Of a stretch of DNA of 49,445 nucleotides, positions 1-6,779 are shown in pieces. Under the pieces are notes generated by a model. The model was not told the origin of the DNA and made no database searches. It was given only the letters and a program-made list of their open reading frames with translations. Position 1 is the first letter of the stretch, and each line of letters opens with the position of its first letter. Source of the stretch: an uncultured Collinsella sp. (GTDB taxonomy: Bacteria > Actinomycetota > Coriobacteriia > Coriobacteriales > Coriobacteriaceae); NCBI GenBank assembly GCA_900751755.1, contig CAADSP010000082.1, forward strand, positions 1-49,445, written 5' to 3'. A program made the position numbers and the translations under genes.

Positions 1-63
1 GCCCTACGAGTGGGTGCCGCCGACCTCAAGGGCGACAACAAGGGCCCCAGGTTCGGCCCGTAA
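1..63 (+). CDS. Possible 3' end of a gene cut by the window edge
   Basis: Reading from base 1 gives 20 sense codons and a TAA at 61-63, ending in the residues DLKGDNKGPRFGP. The tail looks codon-like and is followed by intergenic repeats. Another frame (base 2) also reads a plausible short stretch, PYEWVPPT, so the frame is not certain. Too little is present to name a product. Confidence 0.3.
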   Translation, partial: ALRVGAADLKGDNKGPRFGP

Positions 64-80
64 GCTCACCGCTTCAAACA

Positions 81-295
81 TCTCAATCTGTAACAGGAGG
101 AGCCGATTTTGGCGCTTAGATGTTACAGGTTGAGATTTTCTGCAGGACAGTTTTGGTTTGTCTCGATCTGTAACACGAAGGGTCAGTTTTGGCGGTCAGC
201 TGTTACAGATCGAGATTTTCCATAGGACCATTTCTTCCTGTCTTGATCTGTAACACCTAGACCCAATTTCCATCCCCAGTTGTTACAGATCAAGA
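81..295. repeat. Tandem array of three 55-bp palindromes, 80-bp period
   Basis: Three palindromic units start at 81, 161 and 241. Each has 15-bp arms and a 25-bp loop, and units are 25 bp apart, so the six 15-bp sites fall every 40 bp in alternating orientation. The arms are TCTCAATCTGTAACA/TGTTACAGGTTGAGA, TCTCGATCTGTAACA/TGTTACAGATCGAGA and TCTTGATCTGTAACA/TGTTACAGATCAAGA. Differences between units are matched by complementary changes in the partner arm. The loops of units 1 and 2 share a TTTTGGCG core, and the linkers share TTTTC...AGGAC. The array lies about 60 bp upstream of the mntH promoter. No coding potential is seen in 64-350. Confidence 0.9.
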
Positions 296-353
296 CATTT
301 CGGCAATCCCCTTTCACCGTCCCATTCAAATACAACAATTTTGTTAGTCACGG

Positions 354-382
354 TTAACTTTTTGGCCTAAAACGGGTATCCT
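354..382 (+). promoter_or_regulatory. Candidate mntH promoter with palindrome in the spacer
   Basis: TTAACT (354-359) and TATCCT (377-382) are 17 bp apart, 37 bp before the chosen ATG. The spacer holds the near-palindrome TTTTTGGCCTAAAA (359-372), placed where a metal-responsive repressor could block RNA polymerase. That the operator belongs to a DtxR/MntR-type regulator is a guess from the gene it serves. Confidence 0.45.
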
Positions 383-418
383 TTGCGGCGTCAAACAAAC
401 GGCACGCAGGAGCTCACC

Positions 419-1675
419 ATGCTCAACCATCTCAAACAACACTTTGGCTCGCACCGCACCGGAGGCCACGGAGGTCTGGATATCGCCCGGCATATCGGCC
501 CCGGGCTGCTCGTGACCGTCGGCTTTATCGATCCGGGCAACTGGGCCTCCAACATGGCCGCCGGCTCGCAGTTTGGCTACGCGCTGCTGTGGATCGTCAC
601 GCTGTCCACGATCATGCTCATCGTGCTGCAGCACAACGCGGCGCACTTGGGCATCGCCACGGGCACCTGTCTTGCCGAGGCCACGACACGCTACCTCCCC
701 CGCATCGTGGGACGCGCGGTACTCGCCAGTGCCTACCTCGCGACCATCGCCACCGCTATGGCCGAGGTCCTGGGCGGCGCGATCGCGCTCCAGATGCTCT
801 TTGGGCTGCCCGTGCGCGCGGGCTGCGTCATCGTGGCGGCAGTATCGATGGCGATGCTCATGACGAGCTCCTACAAGCGTGCCGAACGCTGGATCATCGC
901 CTTCGTAGGCGTGGTAGGACTCTCGTTTTTGGCCGAGCTTGCACTAGTCAAGGTCGACTGGCCGCAAGCCGCCGCAAGCTGGATCACGCCCAGTATGCCC
1001 ACTGGCTCTGCCGCGATTATCGTGAGTGTCCTGGGTGCGGTCGTTATGCCACACAACCTTTTTCTGCACTCCGAGGTCATCCAATCCATGCACTTCGAAG
1101 GCCAAGGCGAGCAGGTTATCGAAGAGCGTCTGCGCTACGAGCTCTTCGACACGCTCTTTTCGATGGGCGTGGGCTGGGCAATCAACTCGGCCATGGTCAT
1201 CCTGGCCGCAACGACCTTCTTTGCGCACGGCATTGTCGTAGACGACCTCGCCGTCGCAGCGGCCACGCTCTCCCCCATCTTGGGCCCGGCGAGCTCGACC
1301 ATCCTTGCTGTGGCGTTGCTGTTTGCGGGCCTCTCGAGTAGCGTGACGGCGGGCATGGCGGCAGGCACCATCACCGCGGGCATGTTCGACGAGAAATACG
1401 ACATCCACGACCGACATTCCTCGATCGGGGTGGCGGCCTGTTTCGTCGGCGCAGTGACGGCGTGCCTGGTCGTCCCAAATCCTTTTGAAGGTCTCATCTG
1501 GAGTCAGGCATTGTTGTCGCTTCAGCTGCCAATTACGGTCTTTGTGCTCATACGGCTCACCAGCTCACGCCGCGTCATGGGCAAATACGCCAACTCGCGC
1601 CCGCTCAACGCGCTGCTCGTAGGGATCGGCGTCATCGTGACGATTCTCGACATCGTGCTGCTAACGGGGATGTAA
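419..1675 (+). CDS. mntH: Nramp-family divalent metal transporter (MntH-like)
   Basis: This is a polytopic membrane protein of 418 residues that would import Mn2+ or Fe2+ with protons. The two metal-binding signatures of the Nramp family are present: DPGN at residues 38-41 (first helix) and MPHN at 210-213 (sixth helix). The methionine is the soft ligand that favours transition metals. Hydrophobic segments continue to the C-terminus, about the family's normal length. The frame is open from a TTG at 383, but the ATG at 419 is preceded by GCAGGAG at a good distance and is preferred. It stands alone, flanked on both sides by copies of the same palindromic repeat. Confidence 0.9.
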   Translation: MLNHLKQHFGSHRTGGHGGLDIARHIGPGLLVTVGFIDPGNWASNMAAGSQFGYALLWIVTLSTIMLIVLQHNAAHLGIATGTCLAEATTRYLPRIVGRAVLASAYLATIATAMAEVLGGAIALQMLFGLPVRAGCVIVAAVSMAMLMTSSYKRAERWIIAFVGVVGLSFLAELALVKVDWPQAAASWITPSMPTGSAAIIVSVLGAVVMPHNLFLHSEVIQSMHFEGQGEQVIEERLRYELFDTLFSMGVGWAINSAMVILAATTFFAHGIVVDDLAVAAATLSPILGPASSTILAVALLFAGLSSSVTAGMAAGTITAGMFDEKYDIHDRHSSIGVAACFVGAVTACLVVPNPFEGLIWSQALLSLQLPITVFVLIRLTSSRRVMGKYANSRPLNALLVGIGVIVTILDIVLLTGM

Positions 1676-1705
1676 TTGGGATGGCGTGACTGTCCAGATG
1701 TAACG

Positions 1706-1758
1706 TCTTAATCTGTAACACGTGAGACCGTTTTAAACCGTCAGATAAATCAAAAGGG
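1706..1758. repeat. Decayed copy of the mntH upstream palindrome
   Basis: TCTTAATCTGTAACA at 1706-1720 matches the left arm of the 81-295 array. It is followed by the same kind of GACCGTTTTAAACCG loop. The expected right arm is eroded: only a CAGATAAA-like remnant is present around 1742-1749, running into the rubredoxin terminator. Confidence 0.6.
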
Positions 1759-1787
1759 CCCCGGCCGAGAATTCGACCGGGGCCCTT
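1752..1787 (-). terminator. Intrinsic terminator of the rubredoxin gene
   Basis: A GC-rich hairpin with GGGCCCCGG and CCGGGGCCC arms (1756-1764 and 1777-1785) is followed on the minus strand by TTTTGATTT. It starts about 40 bp after the rubredoxin stop codon. Confidence 0.85.
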
Positions 1788-1827
1788 GGACAGAGCTATA
1801 TGTTGTTGCAAGTCGTGTGTCTACGAG

Positions 1828-1971
1828 CTACTCCTCGACAAGCTCAAACTCATCGGGGCCGACGCCGCAGACCGGGCACACGTAGTCCTCGGGCAGCTCG
1901 GGCGTGTCGACCTCAACCTCGTAACCGCAAACGGTGCACACAAACTTATACGTCTTCTTCTCCTCAGCCAT
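1828..1971 (-). CDS. Rubredoxin
   Basis: This 47-residue protein is a one-electron carrier with a single Fe(SCys)4 centre. The two metal-binding hooks are plain: CTVCGY near residues 12-17 and CPVCGV near 32-37. They are followed by the typical PDEFE turn. The ATG at 1971 has a strong GAGAGGAG ribosome binding site. It lies 88 bp downstream of a flavin reductase gene on the same strand, but has its own promoter and terminator, so it can be expressed alone. The likely job is delivering electrons to a flavoprotein oxygen or peroxide reductase, as in other anaerobes; the partner is not shown by the sequence. Confidence 0.93.
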   Translation of the reverse strand: MAEEKKTYKFVCTVCGYEVEVDTPELPEDYVCPVCGVGPDEFELVEE

Positions 1972-2007
1972 GATGTTCTCCTCTCGAACGTGACTGCTGG
2001 TGTACTT

Positions 2008-2042
2008 ACTTATTAGTATATATTCTCAATAACATAATGCAA
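2008..2042 (-). promoter_or_regulatory. Promoter of the rubredoxin gene
   Basis: On the minus strand TTGCAT (2042-2037) and TATACT (2020-2015) are 16 bp apart in an AT-rich stretch that contrasts with the GC-rich surroundings. The predicted start is near 2008, giving a leader of about 37 nt. Confidence 0.7.
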
Positions 2043-2059
2043 GTATTTTTAGAACATTT

Positions 2060-2563
2060 CTAGCCTTGATACGACGAGGCTTTGGGCGGCGTCTTGCCCT
2101 TTAGCACATTGTGATAGTAGTCGTACGTCAGCGGCGTCTCGTCGCTCAGGCGCTCGGCATCCTCGACCTCGCCAATAAACAGCAGATGCGTGCCCACATC
2201 CACAGTGTCGATCAAACGGCAGCTAAACAGGGCCGCCGCGTACTCAGGCACATAGGGCATGCCCAGAGCCGTCTCGCGGGTCTCGTATTTGGCAAACTTG
2301 TCATAATCGCTGCTGGTGCGGAACCCAAAGTTACCGATGTAGAGCATGTCGGCAGTCTGATCGATCACGGTCAGCGCGAACGCTTTGGCCGATGCGATGA
2401 CGCCCGAGGTGACATTGTCCTTGTTCACGGCAACCGAAATACGCGGCGGCATGGACGTCACCTGCACCGCAGTGTTGATGACGCAGCCGGCGCGCAACCC
2501 GTCTGCCGCAGCGCTCACCACGTACAGACCGCTCGGCATGGTAAAGAACGCAGTTTTGTCCAT
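2060..2563 (-). CDS. Flavin reductase family protein (FMN-binding)
   Basis: This 167-residue protein belongs to the flavin-reductase/FMN-binding split-barrel family. The N-terminus (FTMPSGLYVVSA) and the middle (INTAVQVTSMPPRISVAVNK, then FALTVIDQTAD) are the usual FMN pocket segments. The C-terminal part includes LFIGEVEDAERL and a YYHNVLKGK segment, typical of the clostridial NAD(P)H:FMN oxidoreductase or Hrb-like subgroup. The frame is open further upstream to 2755, but the ATG at 2563 has GGGGAG eight bases before it, and the longer version would run through a terminator and a 67-bp repeat. It precedes rubredoxin, so the two may form a redox pair. Confidence 0.85.
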   Translation of the reverse strand: MDKTAFFTMPSGLYVVSAAADGLRAGCVINTAVQVTSMPPRISVAVNKDNVTSGVIASAKAFALTVIDQTADMLYIGNFGFRTSSDYDKFAKYETRETALGMPYVPEYAAALFSCRLIDTVDVGTHLLFIGEVEDAERLSDETPLTYDYYHNVLKGKTPPKASSYQG

Positions 2564-2614
2564 AACGATCACTCCCCTAGCTCGGGTTGGAACCTCATGA
2601 ATGTATGTACCCAC

Positions 2615-2648
2615 AAAAAAGGCGGCACCCATAACGGACGCCGCCTTT
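2615..2648 (-). terminator. Intrinsic terminator downstream of smpB
   Basis: Arms AAAGGCGGC and GCCGCCTTT (2618-2626, 2640-2648) form a 9-bp stem. On the minus strand it is followed by a run of six T (2620-2615). It separates smpB from the flavin reductase gene. Confidence 0.8.
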
Positions 2649-2690
2649 AAGACATATGTGTCAGAACAGTAAGAAAGATGAGACGCCCGC

Positions 2691-2757
2691 AGTTGCGGTG
2701 AAATAGGGACTGAATAGCCCCTCAAACAGGCAAAACAGTCCGTATTCCACCGCAACT
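2691..2757. repeat. 67-bp palindromic repeat, copy A
   Basis: The element begins AGTTGCGGTGAAATAGGGAC and ends with the imperfect complement, AGTCCGTATTCCACCGCAACT in pieces across 2737-2757. The same 67-bp element recurs at 16582-16648 and, cut by the window edge, at 49395-49445. It sits between the smpB stop and the smpB terminator. Confidence 0.9.
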
Positions 2758-2769
2758 TATACAGAGTGC

Positions 2770-3240
2770 CTAGCGGTTGCGTTCCTTAAGGGCGCGGTCG
2801 ATCTCGCGTTGGACATCACGCTTGGCCATGTCCTCGCGCTTGTCGTAGAGCTTCTTGCCGCGACCTAGACCCAGCAGCAGCTTTACGCGGCCGTCGGTAT
2901 TAAAGTAGAGCTCCAACGGAACCAGCGCATAACCACGGTTGCGAAGTTTGCCGTCAAGAAAGTCAATCTCCTTGCGGTGCAGCAGCAGACGACGCCGACG
3001 GTCGGGATCGCGATTCCACACGCCACCATGGCTATAAGGGTGGATATGCAGGCCGACGAGCCAGCACTCCCCGCCGCGGATCAGCGCGAAGGTATCGGTG
3101 ATCTGGCAGGCGCGCTCGCGAATCGACTTGACCTCGGTGCCACTCAGTTCAATACCGCACTCAAATGTCTCATCGATAAAGTACTCGTGATGTGCCGAGC
3201 GATTCTTGGAAATGAGTTTGCGCTCGCGCTTACTGGGCAT
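2770..3240 (-). CDS. smpB: SsrA-binding protein SmpB
   Basis: SmpB binds tmRNA and brings it to ribosomes stalled on broken messages (trans-translation). The 156-residue protein has the family's segments: NRSAHHEYFIDETFECGIEL near the N-terminus, GTEVKSIR, then HIHPYSHGGVWNRDPDRRRR, LLLHRKEI and the basic tail GRGKKLYDKREDMAKRD that folds in the mRNA channel. Its ATG at 3240 lies inside the last codons of the upstream TPR gene (11-bp overlap), with AAGGAGG six bases ahead, so the two are translationally coupled. The longer open frame upstream is only a shadow of the TPR gene. No tmRNA gene was found in the window. Confidence 0.97.
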   Translation of the reverse strand: MPSKRERKLISKNRSAHHEYFIDETFECGIELSGTEVKSIRERACQITDTFALIRGGECWLVGLHIHPYSHGGVWNRDPDRRRRLLLHRKEIDFLDGKLRNRGYALVPLELYFNTDGRVKLLLGLGRGKKLYDKREDMAKRDVQREIDRALKERNR

Positions 3241-4147
3241 CGCCGGCCTCCTTGGCGCCGTCGGCGTTTGAGCCCGCAGCCTCGCGCTTTGCCTTGCGCT
3301 CGGCATTGAGCTCGGCGTCGCTCTCGCGCACCAGTTTGATAATCGCCGCGCAGGCCTCCTCGCCCACCAAGTCGCGAGCACGCACCGTCAGGCGCGTCGC
3401 CTCCTGCTTGTCGCCGTCACTTGCAGCATCGGTCGCGCACATAATCAGGCAGATGGCAATCTCGGCCGAAGGCGAGGTCGGCACGCCTTGCAGGGCCAGT
3501 TCACCCATCACGTGGTCGTCGCTCTCATCGGCGGCATCCGGATAGGTGGTATGGATCTTGTTGAGCAGGCGCGTCGTATGCGCATCGTTGGGCGCCAGGC
3601 GCAGCGCCAGACGCGCGCAGCCCACGGCAGCCGAAACGTTCTCGGTCTCGGGCTCCAAGAAATACTGGCCTAGATTGGCGTAAGCGCGGGCGGCGCACTT
3701 GCCATCGCTTGCACGCTCCAGCACCGAGAACGAGAGCGATGCCCATTCCTGCTTGTCCTCGAGTGCGCGGAACAGCTCGGCCAAATCCAAGCGATAGTTG
3801 CAGTTCATGGGGTCCCAACGCACAGCCTGCATCAGGGCATTACGAGCGCTCACATAATCCTGCTGGCGAATGTAGGCAAACGCCATGTCAGAGTACAGGC
3901 GGTCAAACGGCACCTCGACCTGCACGAGCTCGCGCGGATCCTTCTCCACGCGGCGATAGGCCAAGCGCTCAAACTTGCTATCGAAGCTAAAGTATTGGCG
4001 CTTCTCCTCCGTCTTGCGCTCAGCGTCGATATACTCCTCGGCGAGCTCCACCAGACGCTCCAGCAGCGGCGTCGCCGTAGCCAGGTCGCCCTGCGCCAGA
4101 TAGTTCTCGGCATACGTGATGTCTTGCAAGCTGATGGGCAGATCCAT
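3230..4147 (-). CDS. Tetratricopeptide-repeat protein
   Basis: This is a soluble protein of 305 residues with no signal peptide. It contains several helix-turn-helix TPR-like units, for example YAENYLAQGDLATATPLLER near the start, then FAYIRQQDYVSARNALMQAV, then YANLGQYF...ALRLAPNDA. Such repeats serve protein-protein contacts; a specific partner cannot be named. The C-terminus is charged and Ala/Glu/Lys-rich. The ATG at 4147 with GAGGAG five bases upstream fits better than an upstream start at 4198. It overlaps smpB, so it may act in the same process, but that is only suggested by position. Confidence 0.8.
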   Translation of the reverse strand: MDLPISLQDITYAENYLAQGDLATATPLLERLVELAEEYIDAERKTEEKRQYFSFDSKFERLAYRRVEKDPRELVQVEVPFDRLYSDMAFAYIRQQDYVSARNALMQAVRWDPMNCNYRLDLAELFRALEDKQEWASLSFSVLERASDGKCAARAYANLGQYFLEPETENVSAAVGCARLALRLAPNDAHTTRLLNKIHTTYPDAADESDDHVMGELALQGVPTSPSAEIAICLIMCATDAASDGDKQEATRLTVRARDLVGEEACAAIIKLVRESDAELNAERKAKREAAGSNADGAKEAGDAQ

Positions 4148-4203
4148 GGCTACTCCTCGATCTGAGCGAAACACGGCAGGCGCCGTATATACGGTCAATA
4201 CAC

Positions 4204-4231
4204 AAAACCCGGGTCTCTTACGAGGCCCGGG
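4204..4231 (-). terminator. Intrinsic terminator of the tRNA pair
   Basis: Arms CCCGGG and CCCGGG (4208-4213, 4226-4231) form a hairpin followed on the minus strand by TTTT. It lies 10 bases past the CCA end of tRNA-Glu, so the tRNAs are a separate unit from the TPR gene. Confidence 0.8.
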
Positions 4232-4241
4232 CGTTCAATTT

Positions 4242-4318
4242 TGGTAGCCCGTACCAGATTCGAACTGGTGATCTCCGCCTTGAGAGGGCGGCGTCCTAAA
4301 CCGCTAGACGAACGGGCC
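4242..4318 (-). tRNA. tRNA-Glu (CTC)
   Basis: The minus strand folds as a cloverleaf. The acceptor stem is GGCCCGT/ACGGGCT, the anticodon stem is CCGCC/GGCGG around the loop CTCTCAA (anticodon CTC), and the T arm is ACCAG-TTCGAAT-CTGGT. CCA is encoded at the 3' end (4244-4242). It reads the codon GAG. Confidence 0.95.
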
Positions 4319-4335
4319 ATATGTAGCAAATGCAA

Positions 4336-4409
4336 TGGCTGGGATGGAGGGAGTCGAACCCCCATTGACGGAACCAGAATCCGCTGTCCTGCCATTAGAC
4401 GACATCCCA
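4336..4409 (-). tRNA. tRNA-Gln (CTG)
   Basis: The minus strand has the acceptor stem TGGGATG/CATCCCA, discriminator G and an encoded CCA. The anticodon loop is TTCTGGT (anticodon CTG), with a T arm GGGGG-TTCGACT-CCCTC. It reads CAG. It lies 17 bp upstream of tRNA-Glu and shares its promoter. Confidence 0.95.
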
Positions 4410-4453
4410 ATGACTGCATCGCTGCGCTCGGCTGTGCCTTTGCGCAAGAAAGA

Positions 4454-4482
4454 AATATACGGGAAGTCTCGCCGTGACGCAA
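4454..4482 (-). promoter_or_regulatory. Promoter of the tRNA-Gln/tRNA-Glu unit
   Basis: On the minus strand TTGCGT (4482-4477) and TATATT (4459-4454) are exactly 17 bp apart. The predicted start is about 40 bases before the mature tRNA-Gln. The fit to the vegetative consensus is good. Confidence 0.75.
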
Positions 4483-4606
4483 GCCCCAATTTTGACTTTT
4501 TTGAAATTCAGTCAAATTGGCCTAATTTAGTCCAACCCGTGAAGGACCTGTGAAGCCGACCGCTGTACACGAAGGGCAAAACGCCGCGAGCGGTAGCCGT
4601 CAACCG

Positions 4607-4635
4607 TTGGCAGATTCTACCGTGAAAACGATAGC
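4607..4635 (+). promoter_or_regulatory. Weak candidate promoter for the 4686 gene
   Basis: TTGGCA (4607-4612) and GATAGC (4630-4635) are 17 bp apart and 50 bp before the start codon. The -35 is good and the -10 is poor. Nothing else was recognised in 4483-4685. Confidence 0.35.
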
Positions 4636-4685
4636 ACCAGGCAACACAATCGAAGTATCAATGATCGCGTAGATATCGAGGCGCC

Positions 4686-5096
4686 ATGGACGAAGAGCTT
4701 GATTACCTATGGGAGACCCTGGGCCTTGAGATCACTGCCGACCTTTGGCCCGAACGGGACAAAATCCATCCCACACTGCGCCCCGCCATTACTGTGGTGC
4801 AGGCAAAATACCGCCGTGCATCCTTTTTGATCATGCGGATGTCATGGCACGCGGGACTCCCCGACCTTAAGCGAATCCAGGCAAGCCTCGTCGAGTTGTC
4901 CGGCATGCCAACCGTCATATCCGAGGCGCACCTGGAGCAGCGCCAGCGCGAGCGACTGCAACAGCAGCGGATTCCCTTTATCTGCCCCGGCGTTCAGGCA
5001 TATCTGCCCTTTATGGACGAGGAGTACTGGAGCGGCAAGCCCAACAAACACGTAAAGGTCTACGATCCGCACGAATGGGCACAGCTGGCGGACTGA
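4686..5096 (+). CDS. Protein of unknown function (136 aa)
   Basis: I do not recognise this protein with confidence. It is soluble and acidic at both ends, with no signal peptide or membrane segment. A distinctive stretch near residues 95-110, RIPFICPGVQAYLPFM, resembles a segment I associate from memory with some MarR-related winged-helix regulators of Firmicutes. In those the DNA-binding part follows, whereas here the frame stops soon after, so this could be a truncated relative. The ATG at 4686 has GAGG four bases ahead. Directly after the stop lies a block of diverged palindromes (5114-5253), which may have caused the truncation. Codon use is like that of its neighbours. Confidence 0.6.
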   Translation: MDEELDYLWETLGLEITADLWPERDKIHPTLRPAITVVQAKYRRASFLIMRMSWHAGLPDLKRIQASLVELSGMPTVISEAHLEQRQRERLQQQRIPFICPGVQAYLPFMDEEYWSGKPNKHVKVYDPHEWAQLAD

Positions 5097-5113
5097 CTGA
5101 GGCAGGCCCGCCG

Positions 5114-5253
5114 GCGGAAAGTGCGTCCCAGATTTCAAGCTCAGGAAACCGTGTCCCACAATCGAAGCTCAGAATGGGACGTGCTTTCCGCAACCGGCCA
5201 CTTTGGGAAAGCGCATCCCATTCTGGAAGCGAATTCCGGGTCGCACTTTCCGC
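5114..5253. repeat. Cluster of diverged palindromes, GGAAAG(C/T)GCGTCCCA type
   Basis: GCGGAAAGTGCGTCCCA (5114-5130) is inverted at 5175-5191 (TGGGACGTGCTTTCCGC). A second pair starts with GGGAAAGCGCATCCCA (5205-5220) and ends with GGGTCGCACTTTCCGC (5238-5253). A further partial copy, GGAAACCGTGTCCCA, lies near 5144-5158. It fills the gap between the convergent 4686 gene and the ArsC-like gene, where it may also help end transcription. Confidence 0.75.
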
Positions 5254-5258
5254 AGCCG

Positions 5259-5618
5259 CTACAGCAACGCCTCGGCCCAAGCCGATTCCCTAAAGCCGGG
5301 AATCGCAAAGTCGTCGCCCACCAGCAGCGGACGCTTGACCAGCATGCCGTCGGTCGCCAGCAGCTCGTAGCACTCCCGATCCGTCATGCCCGCATCCAGA
5401 CGCGCCTTCAGGCCCAGCTCTCGATATTTCATGCCCGACGAATTAAAGAAGCGCCGCACCGGCAGCCCCGAACGAGCAATCCAGGTCGCAAGCTCATCAG
5501 CCGTGGGATTGTCCAAAACGATATCGCGGTCGATATACTCAACCCCATGTTCGTCCAGCCATGCCTTGGCCTTCTTACAGGTCGAGCACTTGGGATATTC
5601 AACAAACAGTACGGTCAT
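5259..5618 (-). CDS. ArsC/Spx-family protein, YusI-like
   Basis: This is a 119-residue thioredoxin-fold protein of the arsenate reductase/Spx family. The redox motif YPKCSTCKKAK sits at the N-terminus (CSTC). It is followed by FFNSSGMKYRELGLK and LLATDGMLVKRPLLV, which match the pattern I remember for Bacillus subtilis YusI rather than Spx itself. The biochemical role of this branch is unknown; arsenate reduction should not be assumed. The ATG at 5618 has GGAGGA five bases upstream, and the longer frame to 5657 lacks such support. It is a single gene, 92 bp downstream of mupG on the same strand. Confidence 0.85.
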   Translation of the reverse strand: MTVLFVEYPKCSTCKKAKAWLDEHGVEYIDRDIVLDNPTADELATWIARSGLPVRRFFNSSGMKYRELGLKARLDAGMTDRECYELLATDGMLVKRPLLVGDDFAIPGFRESAWAEALL

Positions 5619-5710
5619 GGGAATCCTCCGAATATAGATCGGCCAACGCAGACACACGCCACACGAGGCGCCTTCGTATGATGGGCCAATTGTAGCCCGC
5701 GGGTCACACG

Positions 5711-6763
5711 TTAAACGAACCGTACCCCGAATCCGCGCTTGATAAACGGCAACAGCTCCATTGCCTCGGGCGTGATATGGCCCGCAACGTTCATGCGCTC
5801 GTCACCGGGAAGATCGACCCGCGCAATCTCAAGCTCGCCTTCGTAGCGCCCATATCCGCTATTACTCACAGCAATCGACCCCGCCTTTCGCGGCAGGCCG
5901 GCTCCGGCATCCGTCGGCACGGAATCCGGCTTAAGCGTCGTACGTGACTCCTGAGACCTAAAGATGAGGACGCTCGAGTCGGGCCGGTCGTGATGAATCT
6001 GCCCGCGCACATAGGCATAACCGGGCTCAAGCTCGCATTGCAGGTCCACGTATCCGGCGGAAACTTGAGCAAACTGCGCCCAGCCCGCATCGGAAAGATC
6101 GGGGTCGCCGACCAACACAATGTCGCAATCGGCGCCATGTGCAAGCTCAAGCATATTGAGGGCAACCTTTGACGCGCGACCGCGCTGCGCCTCGACCGTC
6201 GGCAGTCCCTCGAATACCGGCCCGCGAACGTTAGCATCACCCGGCACAAAAGCCATGATTTCGAATCCAAGCGCCGCAAGACGAAGATTCGTCCGAGCAA
6301 CATCTTCAAGAGCTAAACCGGTATAAGGCTTGGGGTAAAAATTGTGGCAGGCGGCAAAACGAGTCACATCGGCACCGGCCTCACGCCACGATGCGATTTC
6401 ATCAGAACTCACCGTCGATGCATTGACCACAATGCGAAATACACCGGACAGCTCCGCGACCCGTTGGGCGCTAAAGCCATAGTCCAAACGAAGGTATTCC
6501 AACCCCAGATCGCGCAGGTCCTCGATGCGCTCAAGCCCAAGCAAATCGCACGTGCGAGGCCCCACATCGGCAATGAGCGCAATGCCACGGGCGGAAAGCA
6601 GCGACAGCACATGACGGACCTTATCGGCATACGCCGCTCCCCCATCCTCGGGAATATGCAGCGAGGTGAACGCGTAGCGCGCACCCGCCGCGGCACCACG
6701 CTCAATCGTCCGCTCAATATCCTGCAAAGGGCTGGAAAGATAAATCGAAATACCCGTTTTCAC
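5711..6763 (-). CDS. mupG: 6-phospho-N-acetylmuramidase MupG (DUF871 family)
   Basis: MupG cleaves MurNAc 6-phosphate from phosphorylated GlcNAc-type disaccharides in the cytoplasm during wall recycling. The 350-residue protein has the DUF871 layout: an N-terminal TIM-barrel part starting GISIYLSSPLQD, with FTSLHIPED, LGLEYLRLDYG, VVNASTVS and CHNFYPKPYTGL, then a C-terminal small domain with YAYVRGQIHHDRPDSSVLIFRS. The start is a GTG with AAAGGAG ahead. It is the last gene of murR-murQ-murP-mupG, which supports the assignment strongly. A strong terminator sits just before its ribosome binding site, so its expression needs read-through from murP. Confidence 0.9.
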   Translation of the reverse strand: MKTGISIYLSSPLQDIERTIERGAAAGARYAFTSLHIPEDGGAAYADKVRHVLSLLSARGIALIADVGPRTCDLLGLERIEDLRDLGLEYLRLDYGFSAQRVAELSGVFRIVVNASTVSSDEIASWREAGADVTRFAACHNFYPKPYTGLALEDVARTNLRLAALGFEIMAFVPGDANVRGPVFEGLPTVEAQRGRASKVALNMLELAHGADCDIVLVGDPDLSDAGWAQFAQVSAGYVDLQCELEPGYAYVRGQIHHDRPDSSVLIFRSQESRTTLKPDSVPTDAGAGLPRKAGSIAVSNSGYGRYEGELEIARVDLPGDERMNVAGHITPEAMELLPFIKRGFGVRFV

Positions 6764-6779
6764 GCTTCAACGCTCCTTT

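Noticed and set aside
81..295. Regular repeats with 25-bp spacers looked like a CRISPR array
   Set aside because: The repeats alternate in orientation, the spacers resemble each other, there are only six 15-bp sites and no cas genes are near.
383..418. Earlier TTG start for mntH
   Set aside because: The ATG at 419 has GCAGGAG at the right distance, and the extension overlaps the predicted transcription start.
2564..2755. Longer N-terminus for the flavin reductase
   Set aside because: It would translate a terminator and the 67-bp repeat, and the inner ATG has a good ribosome site.
2564..4700. tmRNA gene near smpB
   Set aside because: No tRNA-like ends with an encoded tag frame were found; the two RNA genes here are normal tRNAs.
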